A stretch of 32,652 nucleotides of DNA from Candidatus Wolfebacteria bacterium (GCA_022616195.1 JAKEFG010000004.1:1-32652), one strand, 5' to 3'; counted from the first letter of the stretch, positions 1 through 7,771 are shown. The notes: generated from the sequence alone by a model not told the origin. Numbers and translations are program-made.

Positions 1-274
1 AGCCGCAAATAAAAATGATAGGAAATTTTTGGGTTTTGCCCCGCGCGAGCAAGGCGCAAAGGGTTGGCGTTGGTACGCGCTCCGTGCGTACGATTGGGTT
101 TCAAGCCACCACGCGCTCGGCGCGTGGAAAGGTCAATCGCTTCGCGATTGGAAAAAGGTTCGCGCAAAGGTTAATATTTCTGCACCAAACGATACTTCGC
201 GTTTTGAAAGCGCAGATGAGCCGCGCGCCGCAGGCGCGGCGTTCTCCTTCGCTTTCGCGAGCGGAAGTATTGTT
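1..274 (-). repeat. Hairpin array downstream of tRNA-Met
   Basis: There is no believable gene here; the open frames are shadows of GC-rich structure. Read on the minus strand, the region after the tRNA is a train of short perfect or near-perfect stem-loops: about 82-100 (GTACGC arms), 112-130 (CCACGCGC arms around TCG), 132-150 (CAATCGC arms around TTC), 212-232 (CCGCGC arms) and 250-263 (CGCT arms). An outer inverted repeat joins 182-198 with 264-280. One arm of it includes the tRNA 3' end (GCACCA), so the distal arm is an inverted copy of the tRNA terminus. The array may act as a terminator or processing structure, or be a relic of an element. Its function is unknown, and it continues past the window edge. 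Confidence 0.55.
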
Positions 275-351
275 TGGTGCCGGCGACAGGAGTTGAACCT
301 GTGACCTGACGCTTATGAAACGTCCGCTCTAACCACCTGAGCTACGCCGGC
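275..351 (-). tRNA. tRNA-Met (anticodon CAU), elongator type
   Basis: The minus strand folds as a complete cloverleaf. It has a 7-bp acceptor (GCCGGCG with CGCCGGC), D stem GCTC/GAGC, anticodon stem GACGT/GCGTC with loop TTCATAA, T arm ACAGG-TTCAACT-CCTGT, discriminator A and an encoded CCA. The fully paired acceptor and the C11:G24 pair point to an elongator rather than an initiator. A CAU anticodon could also be a lysidine-modified tRNA-Ile2. A tRNA with anticodon UAU elsewhere in the window makes Met the simpler reading. Confidence 0.93.
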
Positions 352-1029
352 TTCTTTTTTCAACGCCTTAATAAGACCAAGTACCCGATATTGTAATCCC
401 GAACTCTTCAGCACTGAAACCTTCAAGGTTCCATAATATCTATCGTAATTTTCATACACTTTCTTGGGCTTAACCTTGATGAATGTCGGGGATCTAAACT
501 GCTCCGCAGGCAAGTTTAGCAGAGACCGCCAAAACCGCAATACGGTATTAATCCTTGGTTTGTGTATCTCATTTATCAAGACACGGAATACCAAATCTTT
601 TTCTTTAACTCCCAGCATGTCAACAAGGAATCTCTTGAGAAAAAGAATCATCTCTGGATCAGAGTTAGAAAACACAAAACGACCAAGTTGTGTTTTTGCA
701 CCCTCACCCCAATACAAACCAACCCCTGCAATAAGCATGTCTCTTTTAGTTAAACGGCCTAGCGTTTTTACCCCCTCTTTCTCATAGCGCCGTATGCGCT
801 CTTGTTTCTGTTTTTTATTCTTAAATGCACCCTGTTGTCGACCTTTATACCCGAGCAATACCATCCTCTCATAAAGACGCTCCTGCTGTTTCTTGGCAAG
901 TTCAATATCTCGACACCATAAACTTACTGTGCCTTTTGAAACACCAACTCTTTTTGCAATCTCTTTGATGCTCATCCCCTTTTCTCTGCGAAGCTGGCGT
1001 GCTTTTATTCTCTCTTTGTACCGAGCCAT
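313..1029 (-). CDS. Helix-turn-helix protein with homing-endonuclease-like C-terminal domain
   Basis: The protein has 238 residues when started at the ATG at 1029. A Lys/Arg-rich N-terminus is followed by a helix-turn-helix (about residues 14-40, with IKEIAKRVGVSKGTVSLW). A basic linker leads to a domain containing GVGLYWGEGAK and paired alpha/beta-looking segments, reminiscent of LAGLIDADG-type DNA-binding proteins found in CPR genomes. The role is probably DNA binding; nuclease activity is not shown. The 1029 start is preferred over 1047 because a TATTAT box (1038-1043) lies 8 nt before it. The last 12 codons and the stop lie inside the tRNA-Met gene on the same strand, so RNase P cleavage at the tRNA 5' end would remove the stop codon from the mRNA. 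Confidence 0.7.
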   Translation of the reverse strand: MARYKERIKARQLRREKGMSIKEIAKRVGVSKGTVSLWCRDIELAKKQQERLYERMVLLGYKGRQQGAFKNKKQKQERIRRYEKEGVKTLGRLTKRDMLIAGVGLYWGEGAKTQLGRFVFSNSDPEMILFLKRFLVDMLGVKEKDLVFRVLINEIHKPRINTVLRFWRSLLNLPAEQFRSPTFIKVKPKKVYENYDRYYGTLKVSVLKSSGLQYRVLGLIKALKKEAGVAQVVRADVS

Positions 1030-1071
1030 GTTGGTACATAATAGCATATATCGTCCGTTCTATTATCCACA
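1030..1071 (-). promoter_or_regulatory. Promoter with DnaA-box match for the HTH gene
   Basis: TATTAT at 1038-1043 ends 8 nt before the ATG at 1029. A perfect DnaA box (TTATCCACA on plus) sits at 1063-1071, just upstream of the spacer. The mRNA should be almost leaderless. Control by DnaA is inference from the box alone. Confidence 0.45.
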
Positions 1072-1073
1072 CT

Positions 1074-1107
1074 AAAAACTCCGCCCCGGGATGCGCCGGG
1101 GCGGAGT
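1074..1107 (-). terminator. Rho-independent terminator after the Cys-rich protein gene
   Basis: On the minus strand an 11-12-bp GC stem (ACTCCGCCCCGG with CCGGGGCGGAGT) is followed directly by TTTTT. It lies 16 nt after the stop codon of the 1123-1686 gene. Confidence 0.85.
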
Positions 1108-1122
1108 ACTTGCGTAATCTCT

Positions 1123-1686
1123 TTAGTTCGGACTCGGAATGCCGCCGATTGCCGAACACTCATCAGGCGTTACAAAAAGTGTCGGGCACAAGCCGTTCGG
1201 CGGGACGCCCCGGCAGTCCGCGCACGGCACGAGTCGCACGAAGCATGGGCAGTTTGCCTCTTTCTCTTTTTCCAAATCATCAATCTCTCTATCAAGCCGC
1301 GAGCGGTTCTCCTTAGCGTCGGCAATTGCTTCGCCGAGCGATTCGGCGGAGCTCTGGTTGGGGCAGGCGTACTCGAAGTCCGCACCTTGCCAGTTCATCG
1401 TGCCGGTGAAGTCGCCGCCCGAACCCAAACTGCAGCCGGACCCTTCAATAATTTCGCGGACGCGCTCCATTCGCTTCTCTTCAATTTCCCTATCCAGCCG
1501 GTCACACCGCGCCTGACACTCGTTTTCCGCAACTTCACCGAATGCGCCGCCTTCATTTGCTCCGCCGAGGTCGTCTGTGTCCGGCGCGGCGCGCCCGCCG
1601 CCAAAGCCACCTTTGTTCGCCACCACAGCACCCGCCGCGATGACAAATACCACAACGATGACACCGATTATCTGTCCTTTCGTCAT
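1123..1686 (-). CDS. Membrane-anchored or secreted Cys-rich coiled-coil protein
   Basis: The protein has 187 residues and no family I recognise. Residues about 5-24 are a single hydrophobic segment (signal anchor). A Gly/Asp-rich stretch follows, then two charged coiled-coil-like segments (DRLDREIEEKRMERV and RSRLDREIDDLEKEKE), then a C-terminal tail rich in Cys and Pro. About ten cysteines outside the membrane suggest a disulfide-stabilised exported domain. TATAGT (1693-1698) ends exactly 6 nt before the ATG, so the mRNA should start at the ATG, and no Shine-Dalgarno is present. A strong terminator follows, so this is a single-gene unit. Function unknown. Confidence 0.75.
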   Translation of the reverse strand: MTKGQIIGVIVVVFVIAAGAVVANKGGFGGGRAAPDTDDLGGANEGGAFGEVAENECQARCDRLDREIEEKRMERVREIIEGSGCSLGSGGDFTGTMNWQGADFEYACPNQSSAESLGEAIADAKENRSRLDREIDDLEKEKEANCPCFVRLVPCADCRGVPPNGLCPTLFVTPDECSAIGGIPSPN

Positions 1687-1725
1687 GTCCTAACTATACC
1701 CCTTGCCCACGATGCGTTATCCACA
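1687..1725 (-). promoter_or_regulatory. Leaderless promoter with DnaA-box match
   Basis: The -10 TATAGT at 1693-1698 is followed by TAGGAC and then the ATG. A perfect DnaA box (TTATCCACA on plus, 1717-1725) overlaps the position expected for the -35 element. The string TATANT-TAGG is shared with the rmuC promoter. Confidence 0.5.
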
Positions 1726-1732
1726 CACCCGC

Positions 1733-1755
1733 CCCGCTCCCACAGAGAGGAGCGG
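1733..1755 (-). terminator. Possible terminator hairpin after the flippase gene
   Basis: An inverted repeat, CCGCTCC and GGAGCGG with an 8-9-nt loop, lies 8 nt past the stop of the 1764-3026 gene. No U-tract follows on the minus strand, so it may only be an mRNA 3' stabilising hairpin. Confidence 0.35.
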
Positions 1756-1763
1756 CGCCGGCT

Positions 1764-3026
1764 TCAACTGAAACCGTTGCGTCCAAAATGAAGCACTACG
1801 GCAACGGATGCCGCGAGTATCTCAAATACGATTTTGGCAACAATAGCCCCCTGAAGTCCAAGAAGCGGCAGGAGAAACACAAACGTGAGCACATTGATAA
1901 GCACGACTGAAAACGCGTACGTGAACAGCGTTCCCACGCGCTGTGCGGCAACCCACGAAACGGTAAAGACCTGAAACGGCAGGAGCAGAACGGTAAAACT
2001 CAAGATGACGGCAAGCGCGTGCGCGCTCTCATAGTGCGGGAAGAGGATCGGCATGAGAAAAAACACCGCAAGCAGGAGCGCCGCAGTCGCCACAACGCTC
2101 AACCCGGTGGAGAGCGTGAACCATTTTTTAACATCAAACACCCACGTCCCAGCGCCTCTTTCTTTGAGATGCGGTAGCATATAGAACTGGAGGAGGTTTC
2201 GCACGGCGTTTTTCATATGCTCCGCGGGAATGACGGCGATTGCAAACACCGCAAGGGCCGTCGGACCGAGGAGAATGAAGACAAACGCCTTCTCAAGCGA
2301 GGGCAGAAGCGTAAACGGAACCTGAAAGAACGTCAGCTGTTTTCCGTATCGGACGTCCGTTGTTGACCGGTGAGACCGTTCCGCGGCATGAGCAGGCAAC
2401 AGACGGATAACCAACAACAGAGCGACGGCGGTAAGGAGCAACTGGGTTGCGTAGTAACAGAGAATCGTCCCGGTTATAGTTTGTGTCGCAGAGGCGCCGT
2501 AGGCGGCTCCTCCCGCCGTGAGCGCGATAATGAGACCATCCACAAGCATCTTCGCTTTGAAACGTTTGAGGCCGGCAAGCACCGTGCCCGGCATGAGATA
2601 CAGATTTGCTACGGGCGCGAGAACGCCGCCCACAAGAAACCCGAAGGCAAGATCGTTGTTGTCAACGGTGAAACCAAGGTAGTACACGGCAATTAAGAGT
2701 GCTCCCACCGTCGCGCCGAGACCCCAGCGAATTTGAGCGACAATCCCGTGCCAGAGTCCGCGCCGGTTGAGCAGAGGCAGATGGTTGATGACAACGGAGC
2801 CGACACCGGGAAGTGAAAAGAAAGAAAGTATTGCAAACACCGCGATAAGGTAGCGGGTTCCGCCGAACTCATTTGGGTTGAGAAAACTTGAGAGCGCGAG
2901 AACGATAACCACAGCGCCAATACTCAACACTCCCTGACTCAAGGCGGCCCACGATAGAAGTTGAACGTCCGGTCGCCTTTTGTATAAAAGCGCAACAAGC
3001 GACCGTGGTGTAAATCGGCGTGTCAT
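1764..3026 (-). CDS. Polysaccharide (O-antigen-type) flippase, Wzx/MATE-like
   Basis: This 420-residue, strongly hydrophobic protein has about 12 predicted transmembrane helices with short loops, the length and pattern of Wzx/PST flippases that move lipid-linked glycans across the membrane. The N-terminus (residues 1-20) is basic and cytoplasmic. The first helix region runs SQGVLSIGAVVIVLALSSFL, and ELNPNEFG-like wording before helix 2 (LNPNEFGGTRYL) is typical of the family. It is the third gene of a polysaccharide cluster with two O-antigen ligase-like genes upstream. A TATAAT (3041-3046) overlaps the stop codon of the upstream gene and ends 14 nt before the ATG, so it may have its own promoter. 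Substrate unknown. Confidence 0.8.
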   Translation of the reverse strand: MTRRFTPRSLVALLYKRRPDVQLLSWAALSQGVLSIGAVVIVLALSSFLNPNEFGGTRYLIAVFAILSFFSLPGVGSVVINHLPLLNRRGLWHGIVAQIRWGLGATVGALLIAVYYLGFTVDNNDLAFGFLVGGVLAPVANLYLMPGTVLAGLKRFKAKMLVDGLIIALTAGGAAYGASATQTITGTILCYYATQLLLTAVALLLVIRLLPAHAAERSHRSTTDVRYGKQLTFFQVPFTLLPSLEKAFVFILLGPTALAVFAIAVIPAEHMKNAVRNLLQFYMLPHLKERGAGTWVFDVKKWFTLSTGLSVVATAALLLAVFFLMPILFPHYESAHALAVILSFTVLLLPFQVFTVSWVAAQRVGTLFTYAFSVVLINVLTFVFLLPLLGLQGAIVAKIVFEILAASVAVVLHFGRNGFS

Positions 3027-3041
3027 GAAAATGATTCCACA

Positions 3042-4250
3042 TTATAACAACCCGAGAAGTATCCAGAGGTGGCGCCAGTGGAGCGCGTCAATGAAAAACG
3101 CCTGCACCAACGCCCCCGACAATGCAGCGAGGAAAAACCATTGACGAATCTGCCATGGTTCCCTTTGGATACGTCTGATGAGCGAGTACAAAGCCGCCAA
3201 GAGAAAAAGGGTAAAAAGAACGAGTCCGAGAACGCCCTGCTCAAACAGAACGCGAAGATAGGTATTGTGCGCCGAGATGCCATCAGGTGAATACCTCTCA
3301 AACGTTCCGCTGCCGGAGCCAAAGATTTTTTCTGCCGGCGGACGCGCCGATGAAAAGACCGGTGCCGCTTTCCACGTCGCAAAGCGGGGCGCGTCGGAAG
3401 TAACCAGCCGATCTTTGAGCGTTGCCTCATAGTACGTTTCACTCCCAAGAGGAATAATGAAAAGAACAAGCAGTCCGATAATCGCGCTACTGATACCGAC
3501 CGACACAGTGCGGCGTAAGGAAAAAAGTCGCCACGGGTTTTTGTTGAATACTGCGAGCGCCGCGAGAACCGCGAGCCCAATCCCCACGTTGAGCCACGCA
3601 CCTCGCGAACCCGAGAGAATAATGTTGAGGTAGATGAGGAAGAAAGCCACAGTGGAGAGACCCCGCACCGCGCTCCGTGTTGTTGAGAGCGCGTAGACAA
3701 GACATATCAAGAGGGCGGGCGCGAGAAACGCACCGTAGACGACGGGGTCGTCAAAAAAAACGGCTACTCGAACATCGCCCTGCCAAAAGAACAGAGTGTC
3801 TCTGCCAACGAGTGAGAGTGCGTGAGCGGCGTATGCCCCCGCACCAAGCAGTGACGAGAGAATTGCCGCCGCAAGATACCCGCGAATGGGCCACGCCGAA
3901 GCCCCGGCGTCAGTGGTAGCCCAGTACCGCACCAGGAAATATACGCCCACACCATAGAGCGTTGTTAACCCGAACACATAGCTTTGCTCCGAGATGAGAA
4001 AAAACGAAAGGGAGACATACGCCGCAAACGCAAGCACTGCATACGCTTTCCCGTCACGGAACAGCTCTCCGATACGCCGTCGGTACACGATAATAGCGAC
4101 GGTTGCCACGCCAAGAGTGATGAACACAACGTCGGCCGGCGCAACATCAGTCCACGAAAAGAGGAGTAGGAACGCGGCAAGAAACAAAATCGTGTGAAGA
4201 GTGCTGTGAGGAATCTGTCTGACGATGTGCTGAACAATATTTGTTTTCAT
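3042..4250 (-). CDS. O-antigen ligase/polymerase family membrane protein (Wzy_C type)
   Basis: The protein has 402 residues and about 11 hydrophobic helices. The ILSGSRGAWL segment before a helix and the later ISAHNTYLRVLFEQGVLG segment match the conserved region of the O-antigen ligase/Wzy_C family, in which an arginine and a histidine are catalytically important. The expected role is glycan polymerisation or transfer at the outer membrane face. The ATG at 4250 is chosen, 10 nt after the upstream stop; an in-frame ATG at 4301 would overlap the upstream gene by 41 nt. TAGAGT, starting with the upstream stop codon, ends 7 nt before the ATG and could serve as a -10. Confidence 0.82.
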   Translation of the reverse strand: MKTNIVQHIVRQIPHSTLHTILFLAAFLLLFSWTDVAPADVVFITLGVATVAIIVYRRRIGELFRDGKAYAVLAFAAYVSLSFFLISEQSYVFGLTTLYGVGVYFLVRYWATTDAGASAWPIRGYLAAAILSSLLGAGAYAAHALSLVGRDTLFFWQGDVRVAVFFDDPVVYGAFLAPALLICLVYALSTTRSAVRGLSTVAFFLIYLNIILSGSRGAWLNVGIGLAVLAALAVFNKNPWRLFSLRRTVSVGISSAIIGLLVLFIIPLGSETYYEATLKDRLVTSDAPRFATWKAAPVFSSARPPAEKIFGSGSGTFERYSPDGISAHNTYLRVLFEQGVLGLVLFTLFLLAALYSLIRRIQREPWQIRQWFFLAALSGALVQAFFIDALHWRHLWILLGLL

Positions 4251-4260
4251 ATTTCCGACT

Positions 4261-6309
4261 CTACAAGCTCTCAAGCCCAGGAACGGGAAACTGTTCGGCA
4301 ACCTTATCTATGTGCTCGCGTATCATGTTGGTGAACGGCAGATCGGGGTTGAGCGCAAGTGCCTCGTTCACTTTTTCCTTGGCTCCCGCGACATCGCCGC
4401 CGTAGAGCGTCGCGAGCGCGTCAAGCGCGTAGGTAATCGGATTATCCGGCGAGAGACGGTATGAGTCGGCAATGAGCGTCTTCGTTTCAGCAAGTTTATT
4501 CTCACCGCCAAACGCCTCTCTGGCAAGCAGAAGGTACGCATAGACCATCCGAGCGCGGTAGTGTTCTGGAAGCCGTGACAGATATCGCTCGTAATGCCGC
4601 TCATATGCGTCAAGTTCCGTAAGAATCACTCTCGTAAGAACCGGTTTCTCCGAAGAAGGGGTTTGTGTAAATTGAGCTTGTCCGCTCTTGATGAATGCTA
4701 TTGAAGCAAGACGAAGCGGCTCAAATCGCGGCGGGCCGGCAAACGCCCGGTCAATAAGAGCAACGCGTCTGTCCGTGTTCCTCGTCACTTTTGTCACAGA
4801 GAGCGCATAGAGCGCGTTCTGCCGACTGTATTCGGCAAAGAGAAGAAATATGGAGCCGATGAGAATAACTACAAGCAGTGTAGCGCCCGCGACCTTCTGC
4901 CATACGCCGGGGAGCGCTTCCGATGCGGCGGCTTCTCCTTCTCCACTGGACACCACCGCCATCCGCCGCTCAAGAAAAAGCGCATAGCCGAGAATGAGGC
5001 CTCCGAGCGCATATGTGGCGACGGTGTCAAACGACGTCTGGAGCTGGAGGAAGTGCGCGAAGGGGAGTATGTAGAGAAGTTCGGCTTCAGTGTCCCCCAC
5101 TAATCCGCGGCGCCCCACGCGGGCAACCACACGCAGGAAGAAGCCAACGAGCACTATATACGTGAGCGCTCCCAGGACGCCCACGCTCACGAGCGTGTCC
5201 ACGACAATGTTGTGGGCGCGGTCAAACCAGACCTCGCCGAAGTTCTCTTCGAGATACAGCCGATTGTCAAAATATCTTTCGTGGACAAAACGGAAGGTCT
5301 CCGGTCCCCACCCGAGTACAGGGCGCTCCCGTATACTAGTAAGCCCGTTCTTCCACACAATGATGCGCGCGGCGGTTGATTCTCCAATGTATCGCTCCTG
5401 CACAAAACTTCCCGGCACAAACAACAGTACAATTGCAACGAGCATTCCGACGACCCACACACCGCGCCAGCCAAACGTAACGTACCGTCGTGTTATGTCG
5501 GCGCGCACAAACCGCCGAATAAGCCAAGAGCCAACGAGATATACGACAACAACAAAAACAGTCGCCCCCGATGCCCGCGCCGCCCCAAGGAGCAACGCCG
5601 GATTATGAAGAGCGTCAACGACAGACGACCAGCCGACCCACAGCATGTGTCCGAAAAAGAGCGGCGAGCAAAATTGAATTACCGCAAGCGCGCCGAAGAA
5701 CCACCGCATCTTTGAACCCTTCTCCGACTGCACCAGGACGACAAGCGTCAGTATGAATCCGAGGAGGAGGTACGCGCCGACGAACGTGCTGTTGCCGAAG
5801 GTGAGACCCTCCTTCGCAAAGTCAAGAACAAGAAATCTTCCTGTTATCCCAAGCCCCTCAATACCAAAAAACGACAGGAGAGCGAACACGCCGGTTGACA
5901 CCGCTACGGCACGCCAAACGAACGACCAGTCGCGCTTGGTCAAAACCTCGCTCGCCCAAAATGCGAGGAAGCCGACGTAGGTGAGAAAGAAGACGCCGGT
6001 GGAACGGGGGATGTCCGACCAGAGAGACCCGGCAGGATAGATGCCGAAAAACGCCGCAAGGTAGTGTATGGCAAGGAGAGCGGCGAGCATCCACAGGAGC
6101 ACCCGACGGCGGAGCGGCACGGTGTGGTGCCCGCGGAGCAGGAGGTACGCGAGAAAGAGCCCGGCAAGCGACACAAACCCCACGACGAAAAAATACTTTG
6201 CGTTAATTGAGCCGTAGAAGAGATGTTGTGACGTTACGAACGGAAGTATCGCCGCAAAGAGCGCGGCGAGGAGTCCGGGGAGGCGTGATATGATGTCAGC
6301 GCGTTCCAT
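4261..6309 (-). CDS. O-antigen ligase family protein with C-terminal TPR-like region
   Basis: The protein has 682 residues. The first ~470 hold about 12 transmembrane helices, including the ligase signature region GWGPETFRFVHERYFD followed by FDRAHNIVVDTLVSVGVLG (Arg/His motif). After another helix (about 478-498), the last ~180 residues are soluble and helical, with YLLLAREAFGG, LSPDNPITYALDALATLYGGD and ALNPDLPF spacing typical of TPR repeats. It probably transfers or polymerises surface glycans. It is the first gene of the cluster. TATACT (6318-6323) ends 8 nt before the ATG, so the mRNA would be nearly leaderless. The tandem with a second ligase-like protein suggests division of labour on one surface polymer. 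Confidence 0.85.
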   Translation of the reverse strand: MERADIISRLPGLLAALFAAILPFVTSQHLFYGSINAKYFFVVGFVSLAGLFLAYLLLRGHHTVPLRRRVLLWMLAALLAIHYLAAFFGIYPAGSLWSDIPRSTGVFFLTYVGFLAFWASEVLTKRDWSFVWRAVAVSTGVFALLSFFGIEGLGITGRFLVLDFAKEGLTFGNSTFVGAYLLLGFILTLVVLVQSEKGSKMRWFFGALAVIQFCSPLFFGHMLWVGWSSVVDALHNPALLLGAARASGATVFVVVVYLVGSWLIRRFVRADITRRYVTFGWRGVWVVGMLVAIVLLFVPGSFVQERYIGESTAARIIVWKNGLTSIRERPVLGWGPETFRFVHERYFDNRLYLEENFGEVWFDRAHNIVVDTLVSVGVLGALTYIVLVGFFLRVVARVGRRGLVGDTEAELLYILPFAHFLQLQTSFDTVATYALGGLILGYALFLERRMAVVSSGEGEAAASEALPGVWQKVAGATLLVVILIGSIFLLFAEYSRQNALYALSVTKVTRNTDRRVALIDRAFAGPPRFEPLRLASIAFIKSGQAQFTQTPSSEKPVLTRVILTELDAYERHYERYLSRLPEHYRARMVYAYLLLAREAFGGENKLAETKTLIADSYRLSPDNPITYALDALATLYGGDVAGAKEKVNEALALNPDLPFTNMIREHIDKVAEQFPVPGLESL

Positions 6310-6377
6310 TACTCACAAGTATACGCGCACGGAAGCGTCCGGTTCAATTGCCGCGCAAATCTTGAACTCGACAAAAG

Positions 6378-6403
6378 AAATGACCGCCGCGCGGCGGTCA
6401 TTT
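6378..6403 (-). terminator. Terminator closing the initiator-tRNA unit
   Basis: A perfect palindrome (AAATGACCGCC with GGCGGTCATTT around GCGC) is followed on the minus strand by CTTTTG. It lies between the hairpin array behind tRNA-fMet and the promoter of the ligase gene. Confidence 0.6.
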
Positions 6404-6577
6404 CATTCGTTGTTGCGGGGGCCGGATCTCTCACTCCTCGGAAACCCACGGTTTTCCGACGAGCTTCGCCCTGCCTTCCTCCACGGGGAAACTAGAGTTT
6501 CCCCGACCCCTTTCCTGTCCGAGTCCAGCCCTTGCAAAGAGAAATACCCGGCGCGATGCCGAGCATTTCTCTTCGTG
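6404..6577 (-). repeat. Hairpin array with a tRNA 3'-end copy, downstream of tRNA-fMet
   Basis: There is no gene. On the minus strand three stem-loops follow the tRNA: 6537-6574 (GAGAAAT arms, extended by CGGC pairs), 6490-6510 (GGGGAAACT with AGTTTCCCC) and 6438-6462 (TCGGAAA with TTTCCGA). Then comes a 16-bp exact copy of the tRNA 3' end (6411-6426, identical to 6576-6591), and then the terminator. The layout parallels the hairpin array behind tRNA-Met at 1-274. Confidence 0.6.
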
Positions 6578-6648
6578 TTGCGGGGGCCGGACTCGAACCG
6601 GCGTCTGGAGGTTATGAGCCTCCCGAGGTACCGCTCCTCCACCCCGCT
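6578..6648 (-). tRNA. Initiator tRNA-fMet (CAU)
   Basis: The minus-strand cloverleaf has an unpaired position 1 (A1 against A72), then GCGGGG paired with CCCCGC, and a D stem GAGG/CCTC with the initiator-type A11:U24 pair. The anticodon stem is GGAGG/CCTCC with loop CTCATAA, and the T arm is GCCGG-TTCGAGT-CCGGC. The 1:72 mismatch and A11:U24 identify an initiator. Two of the three usual G:C pairs next to the anticodon loop are present; the outer one is A29:U41. The CCA is not encoded (the genome has CAC after the discriminator), unlike the other two tRNAs here. Confidence 0.95.
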
Positions 6649-6715
6649 GTCTTGTAGAAAAGCTAGAATGCCGTGCTACGGCAAACAGTATAACAAAACA
6701 AATTGTTTTTGCAAC

Positions 6716-7771
6716 TTATACCTCGCGCTCCGGTTTTTCAATCGCGAGCATTTCAAGTTCCGGCGACTCGCCGGTAATGCGCAGCACATCTTTGTCCACC
6801 TTGCCGAGTTCTTTGTGCGCGGTGTTGTAGTGGTTTACCGTTGTTACAAGCGCATTACCCAACTTCACCATAAATTCGTTGTACGAGCCAAGGTGGCGCC
6901 CCAATTCACCCACCCGCTTCTGGATTTCCTTCGCCTGCTCTTCAATCTGGAGCGATTTGAGTCCCTGCAAAACCGTCTGAAGGTACGCGAGGAACGATGT
7001 GGGCGACACGATAATGACTTTCTTCTGCTGGAACGCGTATTCAATCAAGTCGCGCGTGTTGGTCTTCACCGCGCCAACCTGATTAATCAGCAAATCGTAG
7101 TAGATGCCTTCGGAGGGAATGAACATAAACGCAAAGTCCATCGTGTTCTCCTCGGGACGGATGTACTTCGCGGTTTCATCAATGCGGTTCTTGAGGTCAA
7201 TCTTGAACGCCTTTTCAAGTTTCTCGCGCTCCGCTTTCTCGCGCGATTCCAAAATACGGTTGTAGTTCTCAAGCGAGAACTTTGAGTCAATCGGAAGAAT
7301 CTTGTCCGCCTCCAAGAAAATCACCGCGTCCACCACCTCACCGTTCTGGAACGCGTACTGCATTTGGTAACGCCCGGGCGGGAGCACGTTCTTTAGAACC
7401 GTCTCAAGATAGTACTCGCCCAACACGCCGCGCTGTTTGGGGTTCTGCAGAACGTCCTGCAAGTGCTGAAGCTGATCGGCGAACGAAATCACCTGCCGGT
7501 TGGTCTCGTCAAGTTTGGTGAGTCCCTCGGTTACCTCTTTCACAATGCGCGTGGATTCGGAGAGCTGTGTTTTCACCGAATCGTGGAGCGTCTTGGTGCT
7601 CTCGCCCAACTTATGGTCAACGTCGCGGCGCAGTTCATGCAACTGTTGGAGAATAACGTCCGTCCCCCGCTCATCTCCACCACCCTGTCCTTTGCGCAAC
7701 AGAAGCCAGAGCGCGACATTGAGCGCCGCGATGACGATAACACCCACAACAATAGCCGCAGTTGGAGTCAT
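6716..7771 (-). CDS. rmuC: RmuC family DNA recombination protein
   Basis: The protein has 351 residues. A single N-terminal transmembrane helix (about 5-25) is followed by a long coiled coil (about 35-115) and then the RmuC core with KQRGVLGEYYLETVLKNVLPPG, DAVIFLEADKILPIDSKF and FMFIPSEGIYYDLL, all conserved family segments. RmuC proteins belong to the restriction-endonuclease-like fold and limit rearrangements at inverted repeats or replication-linked breaks; the exact reaction is unknown. TATACT (7778-7783) ends exactly 6 nt before the ATG, giving a leaderless mRNA, and the -10 box sits at the edge of a large palindrome that also ends the upstream gene. Confidence 0.93.
   Translation of the reverse strand: MTPTAAIVVGVIVIAALNVALWLLLRKGQGGGDERGTDVILQQLHELRRDVDHKLGESTKTLHDSVKTQLSESTRIVKEVTEGLTKLDETNRQVISFADQLQHLQDVLQNPKQRGVLGEYYLETVLKNVLPPGRYQMQYAFQNGEVVDAVIFLEADKILPIDSKFSLENYNRILESREKAEREKLEKAFKIDLKNRIDETAKYIRPEENTMDFAFMFIPSEGIYYDLLINQVGAVKTNTRDLIEYAFQQKKVIIVSPTSFLAYLQTVLQGLKSLQIEEQAKEIQKRVGELGRHLGSYNEFMVKLGNALVTTVNHYNTAHKELGKVDKDVLRITGESPELEMLAIEKPEREV

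Noticed and set aside
15-304. Two overlapping open frames at the window start
   Set aside because: Low-complexity translations of GC-rich hairpins, running into the tRNA on the opposite strand.
275-351. The CAU tRNA at the window start as lysidine-type tRNA-Ile2
   Set aside because: Not excluded, but a tRNA with anticodon UAU in the same window removes the need for it; Met is the simpler call.
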